Shown piece after piece: positions 1 through 5,759 of a DNA stretch of 8,664 nucleotides. A program made the translations under genes and the position numbers. A model generated the notes under the pieces. That model saw only the letters and a program-made list of their open reading frames with translations. It was not told where the DNA came from and ran no database searches. The stretch is taken from assembly GCA_021731345.1 (NCBI GenBank), contig JAKFXO010000040.1, positions 1 to 8,664 on the forward strand, in the 5' to 3' direction. The DNA is from Candidatus Peribacterales bacterium. Lineage in GTDB: Bacteria; Patescibacteriota; Gracilibacteria; Peribacterales; Peribacteraceae. Every line of letters begins with the position of its first letter. Position 1 is the stretch's first letter.

Positions 1-302
1 CCTCCTTTCACGGTCTGCGTACGATCCGTAGCGAGGATAAGTGCATACATCGTTTGAAGCATTTGGAAGACGACACCAACAATCGTGAATGTAAATCCAA
101 TGATGCCCGCCGTGATAACAATCATCATGTTATGACTGAGTGCAGGTATTTCTGCGACTGAAAACAGCCCAGCTCCGATGCCACGGAAAATCATCGAGAT
201 AAAAATCAGAAGCAGAGCACCAAGTACGTAGGTTTTGAGCAGTGACTTCGTCACAGCGTAACTATTGGTGATGATCTGACTGAAGGTAAGAACCTGAGCC
301 AT
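1..302 (-). CDS. Unrecognised membrane protein, N-terminal part (3' truncated by window edge)
   Basis: This reading frame is open from an ATG at 302 to the left edge, giving about 100 residues with no stop. I do not recognise the family. The protein begins with a short polar segment (MAQVLTFSQIITNSYAV) that has no signal-peptide cleavage site. Two hydrophobic stretches follow, at about residues 24-40 and 59-92, and the second leads into a polar DRTQTVKGG segment at the edge. An integral membrane protein with a cytoplasmic N-terminus is the simplest reading. It lies 58 bases downstream of dprA on the same strand, but it has its own good promoter in that gap, so it need not be cotranscribed with dprA. 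No Shine-Dalgarno motif precedes the ATG; the leader is C/T-rich. The function cannot be given from this fragment. Confidence 0.75.
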   Translation of the reverse strand, partial: MAQVLTFSQIITNSYAVTKSLLKTYVLGALLLIFISMIFRGIGAGLFSVAEIPALSHNMMIVITAGIIGFTFTIVGVVFQMLQTMYALILATDRTQTVKG

Positions 303-328
303 GGTCAAAAAGGGAGGAGAATATCCGC

Positions 329-356
329 ATTCTGAAGCCGCTTTTTGAATTGTCAA
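329..356 (-). promoter_or_regulatory. Candidate sigma70-type promoter for the left-edge membrane protein gene
   Basis: On the minus strand a perfect -35 hexamer TTGACA (356-351) is followed, after a 16-base spacer, by CAGAAT (334-329), which matches four of six bases of the -10 consensus. Transcription would begin near 322, leaving a leader of about 20 bases before the ATG at 302. It lies in the short gap after dprA, so the downstream membrane gene can be expressed independently. The perfect -35 box is the main support; the -10 is imperfect. Confidence 0.5.
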
Positions 357-360
357 TTCG

Positions 361-1443
361 CTACGCCCTCACCCACTTTCCCCCACCAGCGTTCTTCACA
401 GCGCCTTTTAATTCGAGCACTGTCAGGACTCCGTTGAGGACTGCGGCTTCCAGTTTTGTTTTCACGACGAGGTCATCAAGTGCTGATGGCAGTGAAGAAA
501 GAGAGTCAAACACACTCTGTTCCTCTGGAGAATCAGCAAGAAAGTCTGACGACTGAGAAACAGACGAACCAACGATGCCAACTTCTTTCAGAATATCTTC
601 GCCGGACATGACGAGCTTTGCAGTACCGCGAGTGATGATGCCGTGACAGCCGGCAAATTGCGGATCGAAGATATCACCAGGGACAGCACACACATCGCGG
701 CCGTAGTCGAGCGCGAGATCTGCTGTGATGAGTGAGCCAGAATCCTCCGTTGCTTGAGCGACGACAGTTGCGAGTGAAAGCCCTGCGATGATGCGATTAC
801 GAGCAGGGAATGTGTAGTTATCAGGACGCACATCGAGCGCAAATTCGGACAGAAGTAGTCCGCCTTTCTGTACGATCTCATCAGCCAATTTCTGGTTCGC
901 TTTCGGATAGATCATCCCAAGTCCGTGACCGAGAACGGCAACTGTCGTGCCTCCAGCGGCAATTGTTTCACGCGCTACTTCGGCATCGATGCCGTAGGCG
1001 AGTCCACTCACGGTCACCACATTTGCCTGCACGATAGGCGGAACGATGTGCGAGACGACTCTGCGTCCGTAGTCGTTCATCTCACGGCTGCCGACAATCG
1101 CGATGCACGGACGTGCGAGCACGGAGAGATCTCCACGTGCATAGAGAAATACTGGAGCATCCGGAACCGTACGAAGTGATTCGGGATAACTAACATCGTC
1201 CATGGAAATGAGCGTGATGTTGTTTTTCTTCATCACCGCCGCGTAACCAACAGCGTTGAATTCTTCCAGGTTCACGAGCGCCTTGATGGCGCTATCTTCA
1301 CGAATGCCAAGACGACCAAGGAGTTCGATGGAGAGGACGTCCATGGCAGCGTCTGCGCCGCCAAAGAGCTCGGTGAGAGTCTCAAGACGCTTACGCGTCA
1401 GGACATCTAGATAGGACCAGCGAATGGCGTTTTCTAACTTCAT
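361..1443 (-). CDS. dprA: DNA-processing protein DprA/Smf
   Basis: DprA binds incoming single-stranded DNA in the cytoplasm during natural transformation and loads RecA onto it. The 360-residue protein shows the family layout: a helical N-terminal domain (about 1-75), the extended Rossmann-fold core (about 76-285) and a C-terminal winged-helix-like domain (about 310-360). Core motifs visible are IAIVGSRE (114-121), VSGLAYGID (145-153), the RNR signature in FPARNRIIAGLS (212-223), SGSLITADLAL (235-245) and VPGDIFD (254-260). In the segment after GID, the usual Ala-His pair is absent (GIDAEVARET). The start is the first ATG after a TATACT box that lies only six bases upstream, so the transcript may be leaderless. 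The stop is TAG, the only non-TAA stop seen in the window. The neighbours are unrelated. The assignment is firm from motifs and length. Confidence 0.96.
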   Translation of the reverse strand: MKLENAIRWSYLDVLTRKRLETLTELFGGADAAMDVLSIELLGRLGIREDSAIKALVNLEEFNAVGYAAVMKKNNITLISMDDVSYPESLRTVPDAPVFLYARGDLSVLARPCIAIVGSREMNDYGRRVVSHIVPPIVQANVVTVSGLAYGIDAEVARETIAAGGTTVAVLGHGLGMIYPKANQKLADEIVQKGGLLLSEFALDVRPDNYTFPARNRIIAGLSLATVVAQATEDSGSLITADLALDYGRDVCAVPGDIFDPQFAGCHGIITRGTAKLVMSGEDILKEVGIVGSSVSQSSDFLADSPEEQSVFDSLSSLPSALDDLVVKTKLEAAVLNGVLTVLELKGAVKNAGGGKWVRA

Positions 1444-1449
1444 GAGATG

Positions 1450-1455
1450 AGTATA
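1450..1455 (-). promoter_or_regulatory. Candidate -10 box of dprA, placing the start site at the ATG
   Basis: TATACT on the minus strand (1455-1450) matches five of six consensus bases and ends six bases before the dprA ATG at 1443. A start site at the usual distance from a -10 would fall on the A of the ATG, giving a leaderless mRNA. No good -35 hexamer is seen 17 bases upstream (ATTATC). The spacer holds a short inverted repeat, GTGG-CAAAA-CCAC at 1459-1471, which could be an operator or chance. The rest of the gap up to the tRNA gene (about 1480-1565) shows no gene. Confidence 0.4.
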
Positions 1456-1565
1456 GCCGTGGCAAAACCACAGATAATGGAAAATCAGACTGATCTATTG
1501 CCAATGGCGGCGTTTTGCCCGAGAATTCGCGCTGCGCGACCGATCTTTTCACGTGTAGAACGCCT

Positions 1566-1571
1566 TAAAAT
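1566..1571 (+). promoter_or_regulatory. Candidate -10 box of the tRNA-Thr gene
   Basis: TAAAAT matches five of six consensus -10 bases and would start transcription near 1578, about 22 bases before the mature tRNA 5' end at 1600. The -35 region (ATCTTT at 1543-1548 with a 17-base spacer) is poor, so this is a tentative call based on the -10 and on position. Confidence 0.3.
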
Positions 1572-1599
1572 TCCATCTGAAAAGAGAGTTCTCGTACAT

Positions 1600-1675
1600 G
1601 CCGACGTAGCTCAGCTGGTAGAGCATAGGTATCGTAAACCTAGGGTCACCGGTTCAATCCCGGTCGTCGGCTCCA
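1600..1675 (+). tRNA. tRNA-Thr, anticodon CGT
   Basis: The 76-base sequence folds into a complete cloverleaf. The acceptor stem GCCGACG pairs fully with CGTCGGC. The D arm is GCTC-AGCTGGTA-GAGC. The anticodon stem TAGGT/ACCTA encloses the seven-base loop ATCGTAA, with T33 and anticodon CGT reading ACG threonine codons. The variable loop is five bases, and the T arm is ACCGG-TTCAATC-CCGGT. The discriminator is T, and the CCA end is encoded in the DNA (1673-1675). It stands alone, with no other tRNA nearby. Its 3' end is one base from the stop codon of the convergent gene on the minus strand, and I see no intrinsic terminator after it. Confidence 0.97.
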
Positions 1676-1676
1676 C

Positions 1677-2186
1677 TTACATTCTCGTCCTACGCCATCG
1701 AAGAAGTCCGAGAGCTATCAGGAGACCTCCAAGCACCCCCGACGCAAACAGGGTGCCTTTTTGCATGAAAGAAAAGGCTCTGGGTTGGACGAGGAACCCT
1801 ACAGTCTGCGCTCCGGCAGCATCATCAAACGTCAGCTCCACATCAAAATGATTCTGCCTTGGAAAAATATACTCAAATGCAATCGCACCGTTTGCATCGG
1901 TCAGCATGCTTTTTGCCAGGATCACCGTATCAGCTGCTTCGTTGCCATAGACGGTATCAATCAGACGCAAAAGAACCGGTAACTCGCTTTTCTGATCGTT
2001 TTTATCATGCTCGGTAAAGACAAAGGTCATCCGCACCCGCTCCCCCACAAGCGGAGAGACGGGGCTCTGATACAACACGATATCGGTCATGCCGGATGTT
2101 TTCATGACACCTGCGTGAGCGAATGCAGGAGGAGATGCAAGGATCATCAAAATGCTGAGGAGCCCTGATAAAAGCGCAAATTTCAT
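1677..2186 (-). CDS. Exported, C-terminally membrane-anchored small protein, possibly of the CopC/YtkA-like beta-sandwich type
   Basis: With the ATG at 2186 the protein has 169 residues. It has a classical signal peptide (MKFALLSGLLSILMILA, then PPAFA) with an Ala-Phe-Ala cleavage motif ending at residue 23. A mature domain of about 120 residues rich in alternating hydrophobic residues follows. The C-terminal hydrophobic helix at about 145-162 is followed by RWRRTRM, a cytoplasmic positive anchor. The predicted mature N-terminus is His-Ala-Gly. A His at position 1 recalls copper-binding CopC-type proteins, but I cannot identify further metal ligands with certainty, so the family is a guess. 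An in-frame GTG at 2216 would add ten residues. I prefer the ATG because a candidate -10 box lies just upstream of the GTG and because the pyrimidine-rich CTCTGCCT directly before the ATG matches other starts in this window. The gene is divergent from the one at 2354 and convergent with the tRNA. Confidence 0.8.
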   Translation of the reverse strand: MKFALLSGLLSILMILASPPAFAHAGVMKTSGMTDIVLYQSPVSPLVGERVRMTFVFTEHDKNDQKSELPVLLRLIDTVYGNEAADTVILAKSMLTDANGAIAFEYIFPRQNHFDVELTFDDAAGAQTVGFLVQPRAFSFMQKGTLFASGVLGGLLIALGLLRWRRTRM

Positions 2187-2221
2187 AGGCAGAGCATAGA
2201 GCTGAACCGACCTCACATCAT

Positions 2222-2227
2222 CTTATA
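2222..2227 (-). promoter_or_regulatory. Extended -10 promoter for the exported protein gene
   Basis: On the minus strand TGC-TATAAG forms an extended -10 element (TATAAG at 2227-2222, TG at 2230-2229). Transcription would start near 2215, giving a leader of about 29 bases to the ATG at 2186. A TTGATA sequence (2253-2248) resembles a -35 box, but the 20-base spacing is too long to rely on. The site is back to back with the plus-strand promoter at 2285-2293. Confidence 0.45.
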
Positions 2228-2284
2228 GCACAACGTTCCACTCAGACTATCAACCCCCAAACCCGTGCGAAAAGTCCGAAAATT

Positions 2285-2293
2285 TGGTATACT
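2285..2293 (+). promoter_or_regulatory. Extended -10 promoter for the 2354 gene
   Basis: TGG-TATACT forms an extended -10 element with five of six consensus bases in the hexamer at 2288-2293. The -35 position (GTGCGA at 2265-2270) is poor, which an extended -10 can tolerate. Transcription would start near 2300. The leader would then be about 54 bases and would include a G-free stretch of 30 bases immediately before the ATG at 2354. Confidence 0.45.
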
Positions 2294-2353
2294 GGTTGGA
2301 TTCGTTTGAAAAAAGAAAAACGGTCAACACACAAACTCACACCCACACAAACC

Positions 2354-2710
2354 ATGACGATCGAAGCTTGCATCGCGCATGCCATCCACAAGGATCTTGA
2401 TATCTTGGAAGCTCTCCCAGATGTCTACGAGATGCCGATCGAAGATCTTGAGCCGCACATCGACGGCTATATTCAGAACCTTCAGCAGAGCCTCGTAAAG
2501 ACGATCAAGACACTCGGAGACCCATACATCAAGTCCAAGGACGCAGCAGGCCTCTGCATTACGTGCCTACGCGCTGGTGTGTCACTGCCGCCGGAGATGA
2601 TGCTCAAAATGTGCCATACGATCCTCCAGCTCTCTGCTATAGAAGCCCGCTTCATTGCGGACAACAACGACGGAGCGAGCGTGTACTACATGAAGCTGAC
2701 GCTGGCGTAA
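2354..2710 (+). CDS. Unrecognised 118-residue protein
   Basis: I do not recognise this protein. It has 118 residues, no signal peptide and no membrane segment, so it is probably cytoplasmic. The N-terminal half is acidic and looks helical (residues 1-55). A segment with Cys68, Cys71 and Cys87 around LCITCLRAGVSLPPE follows, and the end is MKLTLA. The Cys-x2-Cys pair could bind metal, but no second pair is present. A TTG at 2306 would extend it by 16 lysine-rich residues. I prefer the ATG because the 30 bases upstream (2324-2353) contain no G, matching the leaders of other genes here, and because the candidate start site near 2300 leaves almost no leader before the TTG. It is convergent with rpsI, 54 bases away, and divergent from the exported protein gene. 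Confidence 0.75.
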   Translation: MTIEACIAHAIHKDLDILEALPDVYEMPIEDLEPHIDGYIQNLQQSLVKTIKTLGDPYIKSKDAAGLCITCLRAGVSLPPEMMLKMCHTILQLSAIEARFIADNNDGASVYYMKLTLA

Positions 2711-2748
2711 GACGAAAAGGAGCAGCAAAGAAACGAATCCAACACTTC

Positions 2749-2763
2749 CAAGGAAAGTCCTTG
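2749..2763 (-). terminator. Weak hairpin between convergent 2354 gene and rpsI; possible terminator
   Basis: CAAGG-AAAGT-CCTTG forms a five-base-pair stem with a five-base loop. It starts one base beyond the rpsI stop codon and lies 38 bases beyond the stop of the convergent 2354 gene, so it could end transcription from either side. Neither strand has a strong T run directly after the stem: only TTT follows on plus and none on minus. Position is the main argument. Confidence 0.35.
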
Positions 2764-2764
2764 T

Positions 2765-3157
2765 TTAGCGCTTTGCAAACTGTGGTGCACGGCGTGCACG
2801 CTTGAGACCTGGCTTCTTGCGCTCTTTGATGCGGCTGTCGCGGCGGAGGAAACCTGCGTGTTTGAGAGCTGTGCGGTGTCCAGCATCGATCTGCGTGAGT
2901 GCGCGGCTGATGCCGAGACGAATAGCGTCGGACTGGGATGGCTTTCCGCCACCCTGTACCGTCACTTCAACGTCGACTTTCTTCGCGCTGTCGGTGACAG
3001 CGAGTGGAGCAAGTGCGTTCTCTGTGAGTGTCGAAAAGAAGTACTTCTGGAACGTCTGACCGTTCACCGTCGTCTTGCCTTCACCGTCTTGGTATACGCG
3101 AACCTTGGCGATGGCGCTCTTTCTCTTGCCGAGGGCGTAGTAGTACGGGCGGGACAT
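2765..3157 (-). CDS. rpsI: 30S ribosomal protein S9 (uS9)
   Basis: S9 sits in the head of the 30S subunit, and its C-terminal arginine tail reaches the P-site tRNA. The protein is 130 residues, the same length as in E. coli. It opens with YYALGKRKSAIAKVRV (6-21), has the family signature GGGKPSQSDAIRLGISRAL (69-87) and ends in the conserved basic tail RRAPQFAKR. It follows rplM after three bases, as in the common rplM-rpsI pair, and is the last gene of the cluster. The ATG is preceded by a C/T-rich sequence inside the end of rplM with no Shine-Dalgarno motif, so it may depend on translation of rplM. Confidence 0.98.
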   Translation of the reverse strand: MSRPYYYALGKRKSAIAKVRVYQDGEGKTTVNGQTFQKYFFSTLTENALAPLAVTDSAKKVDVEVTVQGGGKPSQSDAIRLGISRALTQIDAGHRTALKHAGFLRRDSRIKERKKPGLKRARRAPQFAKR

Positions 3158-3160
3158 GAT

Positions 3161-3589
3161 TTAGATGGAAAGTGGAAATGCAACAGGCTGCTGTGCTTCG
3201 TGATCATGAGCTGGGCCCTTGAACACGTGAAGCTGGAGGAGCGTGTGCTGACGAGTAGCGTTCTTTGGGAGCATTCCTTTCACGGCGTGCTCGATGATCT
3301 TGGTTGGGTTCTTCTCCATCATATCGTCCATGGATGTCTCGCGGAGGTGACCTAGGTAACCAGCGTGGCGGAAGTATTTCTTCTGCTCAAGCTTCGAACC
3401 CGTGATTTTGATCTTCTCTGCGTTGACGATGATGACATGGTCGCCACAGCGCATGTGTGGAACGTAGCTTGGCTTGTAACGGCCGCGCAGAACGTTGGCT
3501 ACTTCGGCGCTCAAGCGTCCAAGGACTTTGTCAGTGGCATCAAGGATGAACCACTTTGGAGCTGCCTGTTTTGGGAATGAGGTCTTCAT
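3161..3589 (-). CDS. rplM: 50S ribosomal protein L13 (uL13)
   Basis: L13 is an early-assembling large-subunit protein. The protein has 142 residues, the standard bacterial length. Family features are W13-F-I-L-D in the N-terminal segment, KVLGRLSAEVANVLRG (21-36), CGDHVIIVNAEKIKITG (48-64), KKYFRHAGYLGHLRE (70-84) and the segment VKGMLPKNATRQ (103-114), ending in a HVFKGPAHDHEAQQP stretch. It lies between rplQ (six bases upstream) and rpsI (three bases downstream). Joining rplM-rpsI directly to the alpha operon is a known arrangement in many bacteria. The ATG follows a run of five C, with no Shine-Dalgarno motif. Confidence 0.98.
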   Translation of the reverse strand: MKTSFPKQAAPKWFILDATDKVLGRLSAEVANVLRGRYKPSYVPHMRCGDHVIIVNAEKIKITGSKLEQKKYFRHAGYLGHLRETSMDDMMEKNPTKIIEHAVKGMLPKNATRQHTLLQLHVFKGPAHDHEAQQPVAFPLSI

Positions 3590-3595
3590 GGGGGA

Positions 3596-4027
3596 TTAGG
3601 CGGATTTCTTGGCAGAGGTCTTTTTCTTAGCGGTCTTTGGAGCTTCATCTGCTTCGATGACCGGAGCAGCTGCATCAACGAGGCTGAGTTCAACCATGAG
3701 CGCACCATCTCCTTCACGCTGTCCAATTGGTACCACGCGGCTGAAGCCGGATGGACGCTTGGCATAACGCTGCGCAAGAACTTCAAGGACTTTGCGGCAT
3801 GCATTGTCGTCACAGACCATGTCGTTGATCTTGCGGATAGCGAGATCATTCCTCTCACGCTTGCCGATCGCAATAACGCGGTCAATGAGCGGACGTACAA
3901 CCTGTGCACGCTTCTTCGTTGTCCTTACCGTCTCGTAGAGGAGGACGGATGTCAGGAGGTTCTTGAGCAGTGACCTTGCCTGATCAGGCTTTCTGCCGAG
4001 CCGTTGACTGTGGTTCTGATGACGCAT
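3596..4027 (-). CDS. rplQ: 50S ribosomal protein L17 (bL17) with a lysine/alanine-rich C-terminal tail
   Basis: L17 lies near the exit of the peptide tunnel in the large subunit. The core starts MRHQNHSQRLGRKPDQARSL, followed by LLTSVLLYETVRTTKKRA (24-41) and the conserved RPSGFSRVVPIGQREGDGA segment (91-109). The protein has 143 residues. The core ends near 118, and the rest (119-143) is a low-complexity tail with acidic residues followed by KTAKKKTSAKKSA, longer than many bacterial L17 proteins. It follows rpoA after 44 bases, the universal rpoA-rplQ pairing, and precedes rplM by six. The leader contains CTCTCT and no Shine-Dalgarno motif. Confidence 0.97.
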   Translation of the reverse strand: MRHQNHSQRLGRKPDQARSLLKNLLTSVLLYETVRTTKKRAQVVRPLIDRVIAIGKRERNDLAIRKINDMVCDDNACRKVLEVLAQRYAKRPSGFSRVVPIGQREGDGALMVELSLVDAAAPVIEADEAPKTAKKKTSAKKSA

Positions 4028-4071
4028 GGGACGGAGATTCTAGAGAGAAATTCGGGATGTGGCTAGGCCTC

Positions 4072-5052
4072 TTATTCTTCGGAAAGGGCGAGGCCGCGGG
4101 TAGCGAGAGTCTGCTTCACTTCATCGAGTGCTTTGGTACCGAAACCGCGGAAGTTGCTGAGGGTTGCTGGGTTACACTTCACAAGCTGCTCAATGGAACC
4201 GACACCAGCATTGATGAGCGAGTTAAGGGTGCGTGGCGACAAGTTAAGGATTTCGATTGGGGTGTAGCTCTCCTTCACAGACTGACGATCAGTCTCTGGA
4301 GCAACCTGGCTCGTGCGGGTGAAGTCAGCCATGTACTCTTTCTCGACTGTCTCCTGATCCATGCCGAAGAAGTTGAAGTACTGGGAGAGAACCTGAGAAG
4401 CGAAACGGACTGCCTCGTCTGCGGAGAGAGAGCCGTTCGTGACGATTTCGATGACAAGTTTCTCAAGGTTGGTGCGCTGACCGACGCGACTGGACTCAAC
4501 TTCGAAACGAACGCGCTCGACTGGGCTGAAGATCGTATCGATGTGAACGAGGCCTGGTTCGTTGTGCTTCTTGTTCCTCTCGGACGCTGGCTGGTAGCCA
4601 ACTCCCTTCTCGATCGTGAGGTCCATCTTGATGGATGCACCTTTCTCAAGCTTGAGAAGAGGAAGGTCAGGGTTGAGGATCTCAACGTCTGAACTTGCCT
4701 TGATGTCACCTGCAGTGAGGACTTTTGGACCCTTGCCTTCAAGTGTAGCGATCTCGGAATCTTTGTGGTGCTTGCGGAGCTTCACCTGCTTCATGTTGAG
4801 AGCGATGTCGAGAACAGACTCGCGTACACCTTTCACAGTCGTGTACTCGTGGTTTGCACCAGAGACGCGAATGGAGCTAATAGCTGCACCTGGCAAGCTA
4901 GAGAGCAAAACGCGGCGCAAAGAGTTGCCGAGCGTCATGCCGTAACCAGGAGGCAACGGACCAACGGAAAAGATCGCGTGGGTTGCGTCCCCTTTTTTCA
5001 CCTGAACATGCGTGACCTTTGGAAGGCCAATCTCTTCCTGAATGATGTGCAT
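4072..5052 (-). CDS. rpoA: DNA-directed RNA polymerase subunit alpha
   Basis: The alpha dimer nucleates RNA polymerase assembly, and its C-terminal domain contacts UP elements and activators. The 326-residue protein has the complete N-terminal domain (about 1-235), with GYGMTLGNSLRRVLLSSLPG (36-55) and NLEKLVIEIVTNGS (195-208). A linker (about 236-262) and the C-terminal domain (263-322) follow. In the C-terminal domain, Arg274 and Asn277 align by eye with E. coli Arg265 and Asn268, and FRGFGTKALDEVK carries the conserved helix-hairpin-helix lysine. Contact with AT-rich upstream DNA should therefore be possible. It lies between rpsD (48 bases upstream) and rplQ (44 bases downstream). The start is preceded by CATCCGCCCTTT without a Shine-Dalgarno motif. 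Confidence 0.98.
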   Translation of the reverse strand: MHIIQEEIGLPKVTHVQVKKGDATHAIFSVGPLPPGYGMTLGNSLRRVLLSSLPGAAISSIRVSGANHEYTTVKGVRESVLDIALNMKQVKLRKHHKDSEIATLEGKGPKVLTAGDIKASSDVEILNPDLPLLKLEKGASIKMDLTIEKGVGYQPASERNKKHNEPGLVHIDTIFSPVERVRFEVESSRVGQRTNLEKLVIEIVTNGSLSADEAVRFASQVLSQYFNFFGMDQETVEKEYMADFTRTSQVAPETDRQSVKESYTPIEILNLSPRTLNSLINAGVGSIEQLVKCNPATLSNFRGFGTKALDEVKQTLATRGLALSEE

Positions 5053-5100
5053 AAAGGGCGGATGAAACTAAATAAGGGGAGTGAGATTTTGTACGGAAAT

Positions 5101-5727
5101 TTAGCGAGAGTAGAAACCGATCACTTTGCGCATGTCGATGCCCATTTCGAAGTGCTTCTCCTCAGATGGGAGAGCTTTGACTTCAAAACTGATCGCGACA
5201 GGGTCAGACTTGATCCAATCTGGAGCGACGTACTTTTCGTGCGCCGTGATGATAGGGCCAAAGACTGGGGAAGATTTGCGGTTCTCGCGGATCTTGATGA
5301 CGTCTCCAACCTTGATACGGTACGAAGGGATGGTGACGCGAACACCGTTGACGGTGAAGAGTCCGTGCGAGATGAATTGGCGAGACTGGAGACGCGTGGT
5401 GGAAAAACCAGCGCGATAGAGCGTGCTATCAAGCCTGCGCTCAAGGAGCGTGTGCATCATGGCGTCGGTCTGACCCAAGGTGCGGCTTGCTTCTGCGTAC
5501 ACGGAACGGAGCTGCTTATCATGTACACCGTACATAGAGCAGACCTTCTGCTTCTCAAGAAGCTGCTTTCCGTATTCGGAGATTTTACCCTGACGACCAC
5601 CGCGTGCAGCTGCCTGCATTCCTGGAGGGGACGGCTTTTTCTGCAGAATTTTGTCGTACTTCGGTGAACCGTAGACGTTGAAATTCTGTCTGCGAACGCG
5701 CCGTGCTTTGGGACCTGTATACCTCAT
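5101..5727 (-). CDS. rpsD: 30S ribosomal protein S4 (uS4), cysteine-free N-terminus
   Basis: S4 binds 16S rRNA early in 30S assembly and helps form the mRNA entry site. In E. coli it also represses its own operon. The 208-residue protein begins MRYTGPKARRVRRQ, carries the S4 RNA-binding domain at about 97-148 (LERRLDSTLYRAGF through VGDVIKIRE) and ends in GFYSR, the usual C-terminus. The N-terminal zinc-binding cysteines of the C+ form are absent. It follows rpsK after 32 bases. The 27 bases directly before its ATG contain no G and include CTCTTCTCTTTCTT. I cannot tell from sequence whether S4 autoregulation operates here. Confidence 0.98.
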   Translation of the reverse strand: MRYTGPKARRVRRQNFNVYGSPKYDKILQKKPSPPGMQAAARGGRQGKISEYGKQLLEKQKVCSMYGVHDKQLRSVYAEASRTLGQTDAMMHTLLERRLDSTLYRAGFSTTRLQSRQFISHGLFTVNGVRVTIPSYRIKVGDVIKIRENRKSSPVFGPIITAHEKYVAPDWIKSDPVAISFEVKALPSEEKHFEMGIDMRKVIGFYSR

Positions 5728-5759
5728 AAGAAAGAGAAGAGTGGGGGTGGAAAACGAGT

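Noticed and set aside
1447..1851. Plus-strand open frame of 134 residues across the tRNA region
   Set aside because: It runs through the whole tRNA-Thr gene and into the opposing exported-protein gene. It is an artefact of the tRNA sequence.
3970..4692. Long plus-strand open frame opposite rpoA and rplQ (240 residues)
   Set aside because: It lies antisense to two firmly identified genes and has the composition expected of a reverse-strand shadow.
4765..5667. Long plus-strand open frame opposite rpoA and rpsD (300 residues)
   Set aside because: It overlaps two certain ribosomal cluster genes in antisense and shows no recognisable protein features.
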